Origin: Flavobacteriaceae bacterium
GTDB lineage: Bacteria; Bacteroidota; Bacteroidia; Flavobacteriales; Flavobacteriaceae
NCBI GenBank assembly: GCA_018402385.1
Contig: JAGYJA010000006.1
Location: 62,001 to 126,000, forward strand
DNA length: 64,000 bases
Reading direction: 5' to 3'
In this document: positions 46,437 to 55,450 of the stretch, in pieces
Numbering within the stretch: the first letter of the stretch is position 1
Layout of the letters: every line of letters begins with the position of its first letter
Notes under the pieces: generated by a model
Told to the model about the DNA's origin: nothing
Database searches by the model: none
The model's input: only the letters and a program-made list of their open reading frames with translations
Made by a program: the position numbers and the translations under genes

Positions 46437-48209
46437 ATGTTTGAAATTTCAGATTTAAAAGAGCAGAAGCTACCTGAACTTCAGGAAATAGCTAAAACTT
46501 TAGGTGTACCCAAATACCGCACCCTTAAAAAATTAGAGTTGGTCTATCAAATTCTTGATTACCAAGCCGCTAATCCTAAAGCTGTTGAGCCTCTCGTTAA
46601 AGATGCTAAAGGAGAAACAAAAGAAGTTCCCAAAAAGCAGGAACAAAGCGCTCCTCGTGATCAAAAAGAGCGAAATACTCAAAAAGACTCAAGAGATAAC
46701 AGGCCTCAAAAGAATAAGCCACATCATCAAAAGGCACAATCACCAAATGCTCCCAAAGAACAGGATGTAAACAAAGAGGCGCCCAAACAAGAAACTCCCC
46801 AAAAAAACCAAGAGCGCAAGGATCAAACCAACCAAAAAAATCCACGTCATCAGGATGCTAAACAAAATCGTCCCAATCCAAATAAAGGAAATGACGGAAA
46901 TGTGGCCGATAAACCTGAAGCAAAAAAAGATGCTTCTGACAACAGAAATGACAACAAACCCAGACAGAATCAAAACCAAAATGATTCGCAAAATTCGGGT
47001 AACAGACACAGCAATACCCAAAATGGGAATCAAAGCAACAAAGATCAAGGAAACAAAGACAAGCGTAACCGCTATCGTGAACCTGATTATGAGTTTGACA
47101 GTATCATCCAGAGTGAAGGAGTCCTTGACATCATGCAGGATGGTTATGGGTTTTTACGCTCAAGCGATTACAACTACCTTTCATCACCAGATGATATTTA
47201 TGTTTCCCAATCACAGATACGCCTTTTTGGTTTAAAAACTGGAGACACCGTTCTCGGCGAAGTGAGACCACCCAAAGAAGGTGAAAAATACTTCCCTTTA
47301 ATTAAAGTAATTAGAATTAATGGGTTAAACCCAAATGTGGTGAGAGACCGCATTGCATTTGAGCACTTAACACCTTTATTTCCGCAGGAAAAATTCAAAC
47401 TTGCCGAAAAGCAAAGCACCGTTTCCACAAGAATTATGGATTTGTTTTCTCCCATAGGGAAAGGACAAAGAGGAATGATTGTTTCTCAACCCAAGACTGG
47501 TAAAACAGTTTTACTAAAAGAAATCGCCAATGCCATCGCTGCAAATCACCCTGAGGTGTATCAAATGATTTTACTTATCGATGAACGCCCGGAAGAGGTT
47601 ACAGATATGCAACGCAATGTAAATGGCGAAGTGGTAGCTTCCACTTTTGATAAAGAAGCCAATGAACACGTGCGTGTTGCCAATATTGTATTGGAAAAGG
47701 CAAAACGTCTGGTAGAATGTGGTCATGATGTAGTGATTCTTTTGGACTCGATCACTCGTTTGGCAAGAGCATATAACACTGTTCAGCCTGCTTCAGGTAA
47801 AATACTGAGTGGTGGTGTGGATGCCAATGCCTTGCACAAGCCGAAGCGTTTCTTTGGAGCTGCGAGAAATATTGAAAACGGTGGCTCACTAAGTATCATT
47901 GCCACAGCTTTAACAGATACCGGGTCTAAAATGGATGAGGTTATCTTTGAAGAATTTAAAGGTACAGGTAATATGGAGCTACAACTGGATAGAAAAATTG
48001 CCAATCGCAGAATTTTCCCTGCTGTTGATTTAAATGCATCCAGTACACGACGCGATGATTTACTGTTAGACGAAAAAACCTTACAACGTATGTGGGTGAT
48101 GAGAAAATACCTGGCAGATATGAACCCTGTAGAAGCCATGGAATTTATTCATGACAGAATCAAACAAACAAGAAACAATGAAGAGTTTTTGATTTCAATG
48201 AATGGTTAA
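46437..48209 (+). CDS. rho: Transcription termination factor Rho with disordered N-terminal extension
   Basis: The 590-residue protein is much longer than the 419-residue Escherichia coli Rho. After a Rho N-terminal domain (1-40) comes a low-complexity region of about 170 residues (about 45-215) rich in N, Q, K, D, P and R. The RNA-binding CSD-like domain begins near residue 220 ([14 protein letters not shown]). The ATPase domain has Walker A Q-P-K-T-G-K-T, Walker [10 protein letters not shown] and the R-loop D-E-R-P-E-E-V-T-D. Long disordered Rho insertions in Bacteroides are reported to drive phase separation; a similar role here is inferred. Confidence 0.95.
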   Translation: MFEISDLKEQKLPELQEIAKTLGVPKYRTLKKLELVYQILDYQAANPKAVEPLVKDAKGETKEVPKKQEQSAPRDQKERNTQKDSRDNRPQKNKPHHQKAQSPNAPKEQDVNKEAPKQETPQKNQERKDQTNQKNPRHQDAKQNRPNPNKGNDGNVADKPEAKKDASDNRNDNKPRQNQNQNDSQNSGNRHSNTQNGNQSNKDQGNKDKRNRYREPDYEFDSIIQSEGVLDIMQDGYGFLRSSDYNYLSSPDDIYVSQSQIRLFGLKTGDTVLGEVRPPKEGEKYFPLIKVIRINGLNPNVVRDRIAFEHLTPLFPQEKFKLAEKQSTVSTRIMDLFSPIGKGQRGMIVSQPKTGKTVLLKEIANAIAANHPEVYQMILLIDERPEEVTDMQRNVNGEVVASTFDKEANEHVRVANIVLEKAKRLVECGHDVVILLDSITRLARAYNTVQPASGKILSGGVDANALHKPKRFFGAARNIENGGSLSIIATALTDTGSKMDEVIFEEFKGTGNMELQLDRKIANRRIFPAVDLNASSTRRDDLLLDEKTLQRMWVMRKYLADMNPVEAMEFIHDRIKQTRNNEEFLISMNG

Positions 48210-48231
48210 AAATAATTCACAATTGTAAATA

Positions 48232-48266
48232 AAAAAAGAGTCCTGATTTTTTCAGGACTTTTTTAT
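48232..48266 (+). terminator. Terminator after rho
   Basis: AGTCCTGA (48239-48246) pairs with TCAGGACT (48252-48259) around a T-rich loop and is followed by TTTTT. Confidence 0.85.
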
Positions 48267-48304
48267 GTAGTAACTGTTTGTTTATCTTCGCAAAAAAAAA
48301 TCAA

Positions 48305-49259
48305 ATGAGTATTTTTTATATAATCATTGGCTTGACTTTTACTGGTTGTTGGTGGTGAGTATTTGGTGCGATCTGCTGTGGGGCTTTCCTTTAAAGTAAG
48401 ATTGTCTAAAATGGTCATCGGTCTAACAGTGGTTTCTTTTGCTACCTCTATGCCAGAGTTGATTGTGAGTTTACAGGCTGCTCTAAAGGGTTTTTCAGAT
48501 ATTTCCTTAGGTAATGTAATTGGATCAAACATAGCTAATATTGGTTTGGTTTTGGGTATTACAGCAATTATTTCACCAATAGTAATTGATAGAGATTTTT
48601 ATAAGTATAACTGGCCGGTCATGCTGCTTTTTTCAGTAGCACTTTATCTTTTTCTTTTGAATGATAATGTATTGAGCTTTCAGGAGGGTGTTGGTTTTAT
48701 AGTTGCAATGGTTTTTTACTTGTTCTTTTTAATCAGGCAATCAAGAAAAAAATCTAAAGTAGAGGTTGATGAAATCGCTGCTGAAGATACTTTAAAAGGA
48801 ATTTCCTATTTTAAAATTTTTAGCTGGCTTTTGATTGGAGGAGCAGCACTTTGGGGAGGGTCTGAATTACTGGTGAAAGGAGCAGTAGAACTCGCAACTG
48901 CAATGGGAGTTAGTGAGCGGGTCATCGCTGTAACTATGATTGCAGTTGGGACAAGTGTCCCCGAGCTGGCAGCTTCAGTTATTGCTGCACTTAAGAAAGA
49001 AAAGGCTATTTCTCTAGGCAATTTGATAGGGTCAAACATTTTTAATATTGGATCTGTTCTGGGAATTACAGCAATCATACATCCCATTACAGTACAAAGT
49101 AGTGAAGTGTTGACAAATGATATTTTTTGGATGTTAGGATTTGCTATCATATTAATCCCGCTTGCTTTTTTACCAAAAAAATTAATATTTAACAGACCCA
49201 AAGGCCTCCTTATTTTTATTGCTTATCTCACATTCACTTTTCTTACTTTTTATAATTAA
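48305..49259 (+). pseudogene. Calcium/sodium antiporter (CaCA/YrbG family); frameshift near the N-terminus
   Basis: From 48363 onwards the protein is a full CaCA exchanger body with the two alpha-repeats: V-S-F-A-T-S-M-P-E-L-I-V-S ... G-N-V-I-G-S-N and V-G-T-S-V-P-E-L-A-A-S ... G-N-L-I-G-S-N. The first helix starts at ATG 48305 but stops after about 17 codons. Removing one T from the T4 run at 48337-48340 restores G-L-T-L-L-V-V-G-G-E-Y-L-V-R, the canonical first helix. The intact protein would be about 317 residues. Confidence 0.85.
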
Positions 49260-49267
49260 CTTCATTT

Positions 49268-49376
49268 ATATATAAAAAAATAGGGGGTTGATGGCAGAAA
49301 TTTACAACTTGTTCATAACTTAACCCTAAAAAAATAGGGGTATATGGTTTTAAAATAGAAAAATAGTGTAATTTTG
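49268..49376 (+). promoter_or_regulatory. Promoter and palindromic operator of glutamine synthetase III
   Basis: TAATTTTG at 49369-49376 fits the -7 element TAnnTTTG, 26 bases before the ATG. Upstream, CCCTA-AAAAAA-TAGGG (49324-49339) is a perfect inverted repeat with a 6-base spacer. A second copy of the AAAAAAATAGGGG half-site lies near 49273-49285, about 55 bases upstream. The layout looks like an operator pair for a nitrogen-responsive regulator, which is inference. Confidence 0.5.
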
Positions 49377-49402
49377 GTCAATAAATCTTAAATCTCTATT
49401 TT

Positions 49403-51589
49403 ATGTCAACGCTTCGCTTTAGAGCCATCACGGAAACCCTCAACAGAAAACCTATATTTATAGAAGAAAAGGAAAGGCGTTCCAATCTTTTTGGTCAAAA
49501 CGTTTTTAATGAAAATGCTATGCGTCAATACCTCACCAAAGAGGCTTATAACGCTGTAATGAATGCTCACGAGCATGGTACTAAAATTCCAAGACCACTT
49601 GCAGATCACATTTCTACAGGAATGAAAGAATGGGCGATCTCAAAAGGTGTTACCCACTATACCCACTGGTTTCAACCCTTGACCGGTGCTACTGCTGAAA
49701 AGCACGATGCCTTTTTTGAAACCACTTCAGATGGATCGGCTATTGAGAAATTTGGAGGCGGACAATTAGTTCAGCAAGAGCCCGATGCATCGAGTTTTCC
49801 GAGTGGCGGAATCAGAAACACATTTGAAGCAAGAGGCTATACCGCCTGGGATCCAACCTCGCCGGCCTTTATAATTGGAACTACACTTTGTATTCCCACG
49901 GTTTTTGTTTCTTATACGGGTGAAGCATTAGACTATAAAACACCACTTTTAAAAGCACTTTCAGCGGTTGATGAAGCAGCTACTGCTGTTGCGAAATATT
50001 TTGATAAAAATGTAACCAAAGTGCAAGCCACTTTAGGTTGGGAGCAGGAATACTTTCTAATTGATTCCGCTTTAGCGACTTCAAGACCAGACTTAATGAT
50101 GACCGGAAGAACATTGCTGGGGCATACTTCCGCAAAAGGACAACAATTAGAAGACCATTATTTTGGTTCGATTCCCACCCGCGTTTTGAATTATATGCGT
50201 GATTTGGAAAGAGATTGTATGTTGCTTGGAATTCCTGTAAAGACAAGACACAATGAGGTTGCGCCCAATCAATTTGAATTGGCGCCCATATTTGAAGAAT
50301 CAAATCTCGCTGTTGACCATAACTCCTTATTAATGGATGTGATGGCTAAGGTGGCAGAGCGTCATAACTTTGTGGTGTTATTTCACGAAAAACCTTTTCA
50401 AGGTGTAAACGGTTCCGGAAAACACAACAACTGGTCCCTGGCAACAAACACTGGTGTGAACCTTTTAGGACCCGGAAGTACACCAATGAGCAATCTTCAG
50501 TTTTTGACTTTCTTCATCAATACCATCAAGGCGATGAATGACAATGAAGAACTAATCAGAGCGAGCATTGCAAGTGCCAGCAACGATCACCGTCTGGGAG
50601 CCAATGAAGCGCCGCCGGCCATTATTTCAGTTTTTATAGGTGAGCAATTAACAAAAGTGCTTGACAATCTGGAGAATGTGACCAAAGGAAAGCTTTCGCC
50701 TGAAGAAAAAACAGATTTAAAATTAAACATTGTTGGCAAAATACCTGAAATTTTATTAGACAATACAGATAGAAACAGAACATCCCCTTTTGCCTTTACA
50801 GGCAATAAATGGGAATTTAGAGCAGTGGGTTCCAAAGCAAACTGTGCAAACCCTATGACTGTTTTAAATACCATTGTTGCAAAACAACTCATGGAATTTA
50901 AAAAAGCAGTTGATACTTTGATTAAAGAAAAGAAAATGAAAAAAGATGACGCCATCTTTAATGTGTTAAGAGAGTATATTAAGGACTCAAAACGCATTTT
51001 GTTTGAAGGTGACGGTTATAGCGACGCTTGGGAAAAAGAAGCAAAAAAACGCAAACTAAGCAACAATAAAACCACCCCGGAAGCGCTTAAAGCAAAAGTT
51101 TCTAAAAAGGCAATCGACCTTTTCAAAGAAATGGGTATTATGAGCGAGGTGGAATCTAAAGCGCGTTATGAAATCGAAGTGGAAGAATACACCAAGCGCA
51201 TCCAGATTGAAGGACGTGTCCTGGGAGATATTGCCAGAAACCACGTGATCCCTACGGCAATCAAATATCAAAGCGTCGTGGTAAACAATGTAAAAGGCTT
51301 AAAAGAAATCTATGGCGGTGGTTTTACCAAAATGGCAGAGCAACAACTGGAAATCATAGAAGCCATTAGTGAGCACATTGAAAAAATCAATCAAGGCGTC
51401 ACTCAAATGACAGAAGAACGCAAAAAAGCAAATAGCCTTGATGATTTTGAAAAGGCGGCAAAAGCTTATTGCGATAAAGTAAAACCTCTTTTTGATGACA
51501 TAAGATACCACTGTGATAAACTGGAACTTCTTGTGGATGATGAATTGTGGCCATTAACCAAGTACAGGGAGTTGTTGTTTACTAAGTAA
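49403..51589 (+). CDS. glnA: Glutamine synthetase type III
   Basis: The 728-residue length is right for GSIII (about 700-730), not GSI (about 470). Near the N-terminus L-T-K-E-A-Y and H-W-F-Q-P-L-T-G match GSIII. The active-site region includes G-W-E-Q-E-Y-F-L (metal-binding Glu), E-V-A-P-N-Q-F-E and H-N-N-W-S-L-A-T. It makes glutamine from glutamate, ammonia and ATP in the cytoplasm, and is the main ammonia-assimilating form in many Bacteroidota. Confidence 0.95.
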   Translation: MSTLRFRAITETLNRKPIFIEEKERRSNLFGQNVFNENAMRQYLTKEAYNAVMNAHEHGTKIPRPLADHISTGMKEWAISKGVTHYTHWFQPLTGATAEKHDAFFETTSDGSAIEKFGGGQLVQQEPDASSFPSGGIRNTFEARGYTAWDPTSPAFIIGTTLCIPTVFVSYTGEALDYKTPLLKALSAVDEAATAVAKYFDKNVTKVQATLGWEQEYFLIDSALATSRPDLMMTGRTLLGHTSAKGQQLEDHYFGSIPTRVLNYMRDLERDCMLLGIPVKTRHNEVAPNQFELAPIFEESNLAVDHNSLLMDVMAKVAERHNFVVLFHEKPFQGVNGSGKHNNWSLATNTGVNLLGPGSTPMSNLQFLTFFINTIKAMNDNEELIRASIASASNDHRLGANEAPPAIISVFIGEQLTKVLDNLENVTKGKLSPEEKTDLKLNIVGKIPEILLDNTDRNRTSPFAFTGNKWEFRAVGSKANCANPMTVLNTIVAKQLMEFKKAVDTLIKEKKMKKDDAIFNVLREYIKDSKRILFEGDGYSDAWEKEAKKRKLSNNKTTPEALKAKVSKKAIDLFKEMGIMSEVESKARYEIEVEEYTKRIQIEGRVLGDIARNHVIPTAIKYQSVVVNNVKGLKEIYGGGFTKMAEQQLEIIEAISEHIEKINQGVTQMTEERKKANSLDDFEKAAKAYCDKVKPLFDDIRYHCDKLELLVDDELWPLTKYRELLFTK

Positions 51590-51610
51590 TACTTCATTTA
51601 ATCAAATTAA

Positions 51611-51644
51611 TTTAGCCCATCATGCTATCGTGATGGGCTTTTTG
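51611..51644 (+). terminator. Terminator after glutamine synthetase
   Basis: AGCCCATCA (51614-51622) pairs with TGATGGGCT (51631-51639) around the 8-base loop TGCTATCG, and is followed by TTTT. Confidence 0.88.
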
Positions 51645-52016
51645 TATTCTTACAAAACATATAGTTTATAATTTTTTTACAATTCAGCAACATAGCATTG
51701 ACAGTACTACGTGTATGTACGTATTTGTATTTCAATCATTTATTTTAAAAAATTAATTATTTCTTACAGTTAATCGATATTTTCTTACAACATAACGAAA
51801 AGGTCTTTTTTTGTTTTTATAAAGAACCTTCTTTATGTAAGTTTACTTCATAATACAAAACACAATCCCCTGTTTTGTTTTTTAATTACATACCCCGGTA
51901 ATTAAAATTGTCCCCTAAATTAAAATACCTAAATGTCTTTATAAAAGGCATTTGAATTTATAAACTAAAAATGCCTTACTAAAAAGTAAAAACATTTTTA
52001 AACTAAATTTAATAAT
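51645..52016. other. AT-rich intergenic region upstream of the curli leader
   Basis: No gene is seen. It includes a short inverted motif (TACGTGTATGTACGTA, 51711-51726 region), AT-rich promoter-like DNA, and three mutually complementary segments at 51931-51977. No clear TAnnTTTG element was found, so the transcription start of the csgA leader is uncertain. Confidence 0.4.
51931..51977 (+). promoter_or_regulatory. Alternative RNA hairpins in the csgA leader
   Basis: Three 9-base segments can pair in two exclusive ways: AAATGTCTT (51931-51939) with AAGGCATTT (51945-51953) through one G-U pair, or AAGGCATTT with AAATGCCTT (51969-51977) perfectly. The central segment can join only one partner at a time, as in attenuators and riboswitches. 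Whether this RNA is made, and what would switch it, is unknown. Confidence 0.35.
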
Positions 52017-52130
52017 ATGATTACAACGAATACAAATAAATTAAACAATTCAAAGTGGCAGCTGTTGAATCAGATCAATTCCAATAATGGATCTGTAAAT
52101 TTTATTTGTACATATATACAAAAGCCATAA
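52017..52130 (+). CDS. Possible 37-residue leader peptide upstream of csgA
   Basis: ATG 52017 opens a 37-codon ORF ending inside the 5' arm of a strong terminator. The peptide contains N-Q-I-N-S-N-N-G-S-V, close to the curlin repeat core (NQIGNGNGSV), and many N residues. It could be a leader peptide for attenuation, a curlin-derived remnant, or chance. There is no signal peptide. Confidence 0.3.
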   Translation: MITTNTNKLNNSKWQLLNQINSNNGSVNFICTYIQKP

Positions 52131-52150
52131 GTAATTCTTATGGCTTTTTT
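52120..52150 (+). terminator. Strong terminator between the leader ORF and csgA
   Basis: AAAAGCCATAAG (52120-52131) pairs perfectly with CTTATGGCTTTT (52137-52148) around a 5-base loop and is followed by more Ts. It lies 61 bases before the first csgA, so most upstream transcripts should stop here unless anti-termination occurs. Confidence 0.85.
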
Positions 52151-52162
52151 GATTTTAATTTT

Positions 52163-52193
52163 ATTTATTAACCATTAATATATTTATTAACCA
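52163..52193. repeat. 12-base direct repeat before csgA
   Basis: ATTTATTAACCA occurs at 52163-52174 and 52182-52193, 19 bases apart, between the terminator and the csgA start. It may be a regulator-binding site or part of the csgA promoter. Confidence 0.35.
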
Positions 52194-52211
52194 ATTTTAA
52201 ATTTTTTTATT

Positions 52212-53306
52212 ATGAAAAAAGTAGTTTTAAGTGCAGCAGCACTAATTTTTGCAGCAACAGGTTTTGCGCAATTCAACAACAGTGAAGTACAGCAAATAGG
52301 CAATGGAAATGCCTCAGCTGTAGGACAATCAGGTTTATCCAATGACTCTTATGTAGAGCAAGTTGGTGATGGAAATGATTCATCAGTTGACCAAGTGGGA
52401 ACAACTAACGAGTCAACTGTATGGCAGTCTCAAGGGTTTCTAATTGGAACCAGAAATGACAACACCAGTACGGTATCACAAAACGGTACATCAAACGATT
52501 CTTTCGTTTGGCAGGATGGTGATGACAACACAAGTGATGTTGACCAGAATGGAACCACTAACGTATCTTATGTAGATCAGTGGGGTGACAACAACGACAA
52601 CATCGTTGATCAAGATGGAACTTCAAACGATTCTTTTGTTTTACAAGGGTACAATGGTGACAACCACTCAAGTACAGTTATTCAAAATGGTACAACAAAC
52701 GATTCTGATGTATTCCAAAATGGAGACGGTAATACTTCAGGTGTTTTACAAGTAGGAACTTCAAACATTTCAGACGTTGATCAAAATGGAATGACAAACA
52801 TTTCAACTGTACAACAAGGAGGTGAAGACAACAATTCAGATGTTGACCAAAACGGTGACAACAACAACTCATTCGTTATCCAAGGATTTACAAATGATAA
52901 CAACATGAGTATTGTAAATCAAGATGGTGACAGCAACTCTTCATTTGTTGACCAATGGGGTGATGACAATGATAGCTGGGTAAACCAAATAGGTAACGGT
53001 AACTCTTCATCTGTAAATCAAGGACTTGGAGGTATAGGTGATTTTAACATCAGTACTGTAGATCAGCTTGGAAATGGTAACTCTTCTGATGTTGATCAGT
53101 TGGGAGATTCAAACAACTCTGATGTAAACCAAACTGGTGACGATAACACAAGTTCAGTTTTACAAGACGGTTTAACAAACACAAGTGTTGTTAACCAAAC
53201 TGGTATGATGAACACAAGTTCAGTTTCTCAAACAGGTTTATCTCACAACAGCTTAGTAAACCAAGTTGGTAACGGTAACGGTTCTGTAGTAACTCAAAGC
53301 AACTAA
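52212..53306 (+). CDS. csgA: Large CsgA-like curli subunit (29 curlin units)
   Basis: This 364-residue protein has a signal peptide (cut near G-F-A-Q-F). The rest is 29 tandem units of about 11 residues with the curlin pattern V-x-Q-x-G-x-x-N-x-S-x; five units are longer or altered (such as V-L-Q-G-Y-N-G-D-N-H-S-S-T). Paired units form the 22-residue strand-turn-strand curlin repeat, so this equals about 14 E. coli-type repeats, against 5 in E. coli CsgA. The residue before each V often alternates between aromatic/hydrophobic and Asp. The mature protein is very acidic, with a single Arg and no Lys. It is exported through CsgG to form amyloid fibres. Confidence 0.9.
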   Translation: MKKVVLSAAALIFAATGFAQFNNSEVQQIGNGNASAVGQSGLSNDSYVEQVGDGNDSSVDQVGTTNESTVWQSQGFLIGTRNDNTSTVSQNGTSNDSFVWQDGDDNTSDVDQNGTTNVSYVDQWGDNNDNIVDQDGTSNDSFVLQGYNGDNHSSTVIQNGTTNDSDVFQNGDGNTSGVLQVGTSNISDVDQNGMTNISTVQQGGEDNNSDVDQNGDNNNSFVIQGFTNDNNMSIVNQDGDSNSSFVDQWGDDNDSWVNQIGNGNSSSVNQGLGGIGDFNISTVDQLGNGNSSDVDQLGDSNNSDVNQTGDDNTSSVLQDGLTNTSVVNQTGMMNTSSVSQTGLSHNSLVNQVGNGNGSVVTQSN

Positions 53307-53318
53307 TTAATATTTTTA

Positions 53319-53355
53319 AAAACAAAGCTGCCGGTTAAAGGCAGCTTTGTTTTGA
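53319..53355 (+). terminator. Terminator between the two csgA genes
   Basis: AACAAAGCTGCC (53321-53332) pairs perfectly with GGCAGCTTTGTT (53340-53351) around a 7-base loop, followed by TT. Only 36 bases then separate it from the second csgA, so readthrough or a very compact promoter must drive that gene. Confidence 0.85.
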
Positions 53356-53387
53356 AATAATTTAATATTCAATTCTAAAATATAATT

Positions 53388-54746
53388 ATGAAAAAAATAG
53401 TATTAAGTGTAGCAGCACTGATTTTTGCAGCAACAGGTTTTGCTCAATTCAATAACAGTACTGTAGATCAGACAGGGAGTGGGAACTCATCTGCTGTAAC
53501 ACAAACCGGGTTTATGAACGACTCTGATGTTGACCAGGAAGGTGACAACAATGATTCTGAAGTAACACAAACCGGTGATGAAAATGGGTCTGTAGTATTA
53601 CAAGGTCCAGCCAGTAATGACAATGAAAGTGATGTTACCCAAACCGGGAATGACAACGATTCTTTCGTTTGGCAAGATGGTGATTTCAACGACTCTGAAG
53701 TAGATCAAACCGGAAACGATAATGATTCTTTTGTTGACCAATGGGGTGACAATAACGACAGTGATGTTGATCAAACAGGTAACAACAACTCATCTACTGT
53801 TTTACAAGGATATAACGGTGATAACCATACTAGTGTTGTATTCCAAAATGGAAATGATAATGATTCTTTTGTAATCCAGAACGGTGATTCAAACTGGTCT
53901 GAAGTTTATCAGCAAGGGAATGACAACGAAAGTGATGTCGATCAGGATGGAAATGATAACTATTCATTTGTTGGACAACTTGGAGATGCTAACGATTCTG
54001 AAGTTGACCAAACCGGTGATGATAATAGTTCAATTGTTTTTCAAATTGGTAATGACAATGATTCAGATGTTGATCAATTAGGAAATAACAATGAAGCAAT
54101 CACTGATCAAAATGGTGATGACAATTCATCATCAATTAATCAAGATGGTGATTCTAATTATGCCGGAACAGGACAATATGGTGACAACAATACCAGTATT
54201 GTTAATCAAACAGGAGATGATAACTTTAGCTTAGTTATTCAGGATGGTAACTTTAACGGTAGTGCTGTTAATCAAAACGGTGATGATAACATAAGTGATG
54301 TTTTACAGGAGGGTAATGCTAATAACTCTTTAGTAAATCAAAACGGAAATGACAACTTATCTATTGTTGAACAAATTGGTAATAACAATGGATCAGGGGT
54401 TGCACAAGTTGGAGACAACAATGAGAGTTATGTACTACAAGTAGGTACTCTTAACAGCAGTAGTGTATTACAATCTGGAGACAACAACTATTCTGAGGTT
54501 GATCAATTTGGTGTTGGTAACTTTAGTGATGTTAAGCAGTTTGGGGATGATAACTTTAGTGATGTTAACCAATCTGGAGACTTTAACATTAGTGGTGTAA
54601 TCCAAACAGGAACTAATCACATTAGTGAAGTAAACCAAATAGGTAACTCTAATACTAGTACTGTTCTTCAAACCGGTAACAACCACAACAGTTTGGTAAA
54701 CCAAATTGGAAACGGTAACTCATCTACAGTTACTCAAAGTAACTAA
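53388..54746 (+). CDS. csgA: Second large CsgA-like curli subunit (38 curlin units)
   Basis: This 452-residue paralogue has the same signal peptide type and 38 units of V-x-Q-x-G-x-x-N-x-S-x. It ends in V-N-Q-I-G-N-G-N-S-S-T-V-T-Q-S-N, nearly the same end as the first copy. The DNA units of 33 bases are diverged, so the repeats are old. The mature protein is extremely acidic, with a single Lys. A few central units are irregular (T-D-Q, I-N-Q, T-G-Q in place of V-x-Q). It probably arose by tandem duplication and co-assembles with the first subunit. Confidence 0.9.
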   Translation: MKKIVLSVAALIFAATGFAQFNNSTVDQTGSGNSSAVTQTGFMNDSDVDQEGDNNDSEVTQTGDENGSVVLQGPASNDNESDVTQTGNDNDSFVWQDGDFNDSEVDQTGNDNDSFVDQWGDNNDSDVDQTGNNNSSTVLQGYNGDNHTSVVFQNGNDNDSFVIQNGDSNWSEVYQQGNDNESDVDQDGNDNYSFVGQLGDANDSEVDQTGDDNSSIVFQIGNDNDSDVDQLGNNNEAITDQNGDDNSSSINQDGDSNYAGTGQYGDNNTSIVNQTGDDNFSLVIQDGNFNGSAVNQNGDDNISDVLQEGNANNSLVNQNGNDNLSIVEQIGNNNGSGVAQVGDNNESYVLQVGTLNSSSVLQSGDNNYSEVDQFGVGNFSDVKQFGDDNFSDVNQSGDFNISGVIQTGTNHISEVNQIGNSNTSTVLQTGNNHNSLVNQIGNGNSSTVTQSN

Positions 54747-54800
54747 GATAAAAACCTGATTACCTATGAGGTTAATAATATCTATAGGTTAATCTAAAAC

Positions 54801-54840
54801 GGTATAAGAGCAGCTAAAACCTGCTCTTATACCTATTTTA
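54801..54840 (+). terminator. Terminator after the second csgA
   Basis: GGTATAAGAGCAG (54801-54813) pairs perfectly with CTGCTCTTATACC (54821-54833) around a 7-base loop, followed by TATTTTA. The 13-base stem separates the csgA genes from the secretion operon. Confidence 0.88.
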
Positions 54841-54916
54841 AAAAAGATGTATGATATGAGTTATTTTTTATTTCGTACATTTATATAATGCAATTAAAAA
54901 TAAAAATACCAAGACC

Positions 54917-55438
54917 ATGAAAACTTTAAAATATACACTCACCGTCCTGGCTCTTTTTTGTATGCTAATGACTGTAGATGCACAAACATTTTCAGTACAA
55001 CAAGAATCTGAAATAGAAAGTTTTCAATCAAAAGCTTCTGCGCTTTCCTTTATCTCTTCCCAAAACCAACAAGCCGTAAGAAGCAATCAAGCTGCAACCG
55101 GTAGCTCTGTGTTTATCAATCAAATTGGTTCCAACAATGATGCACAAGTAAAAGTAAATGCTACTAACAGTTTTGTTAACCTGTTACAAAATGGTTTCAG
55201 TAATTTGACACTACTAGACCTTACAGCTCTTAATATTTCCCAAAATATTACGCAAAACGGTGAAAATAACAGATTATATAACTTTTCAAACAACCCTGCA
55301 TCTATTCAAAATATGGAGGTACTTCAAAATGGAATCAATCAAGATATTACAATTTTTGGCAGCAACTCGCTCTCAGAAAATATAAAAATTACTATGCAAG
55401 GAAGTGATCGCTCACTCATAGTTAGAAATTTTAATTAA
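54917..55438 (+). CDS. csgB: CsgB-like minor curlin (probable nucleator)
   Basis: This 173-residue protein has a signal peptide cut near V-D-A-Q. After a spacer (about 25-60) come about five degenerate curlin units with Q-x-G-x-x-N cores: I-N-Q-I-G-S-N-N, L-L-Q-N-G-F-S-N, I-T-Q-N-G-E-N-N, V-L-Q-N-G-I-N-Q and T-M-Q-G-S-D-R-S. The last unit ends in R-S-L-I-V-R-N-F-N. In E. coli CsgB the last repeat is also basic and anchors the nucleator. It is the first gene of the csg export operon. The CsgB role is inferred. Confidence 0.7.
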   Translation: MKTLKYTLTVLALFCMLMTVDAQTFSVQQESEIESFQSKASALSFISSQNQQAVRSNQAATGSSVFINQIGSNNDAQVKVNATNSFVNLLQNGFSNLTLLDLTALNISQNITQNGENNRLYNFSNNPASIQNMEVLQNGINQDITIFGSNSLSENIKITMQGSDRSLIVRNFN

Positions 55439-55450
55439 AAAAATACAATC

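Noticed and set aside
46606-47048. ORFs on both strands within the disordered region of rho
   Set aside because: Low-complexity A-rich coding sequence readily yields open frames; the rho frame is continuous and conserved.
53468-54704. Minus-strand ORFs across the second csgA
   Set aside because: They are antisense shadows of the repeats, with no start context or motifs.
52212-54746. Regular DNA repeats in the csgA genes as a CRISPR array
   Set aside because: The 33-base periodicity comes from 11-codon curlin units in one long open frame. Units are diverged at the DNA level and there are no unique spacers.
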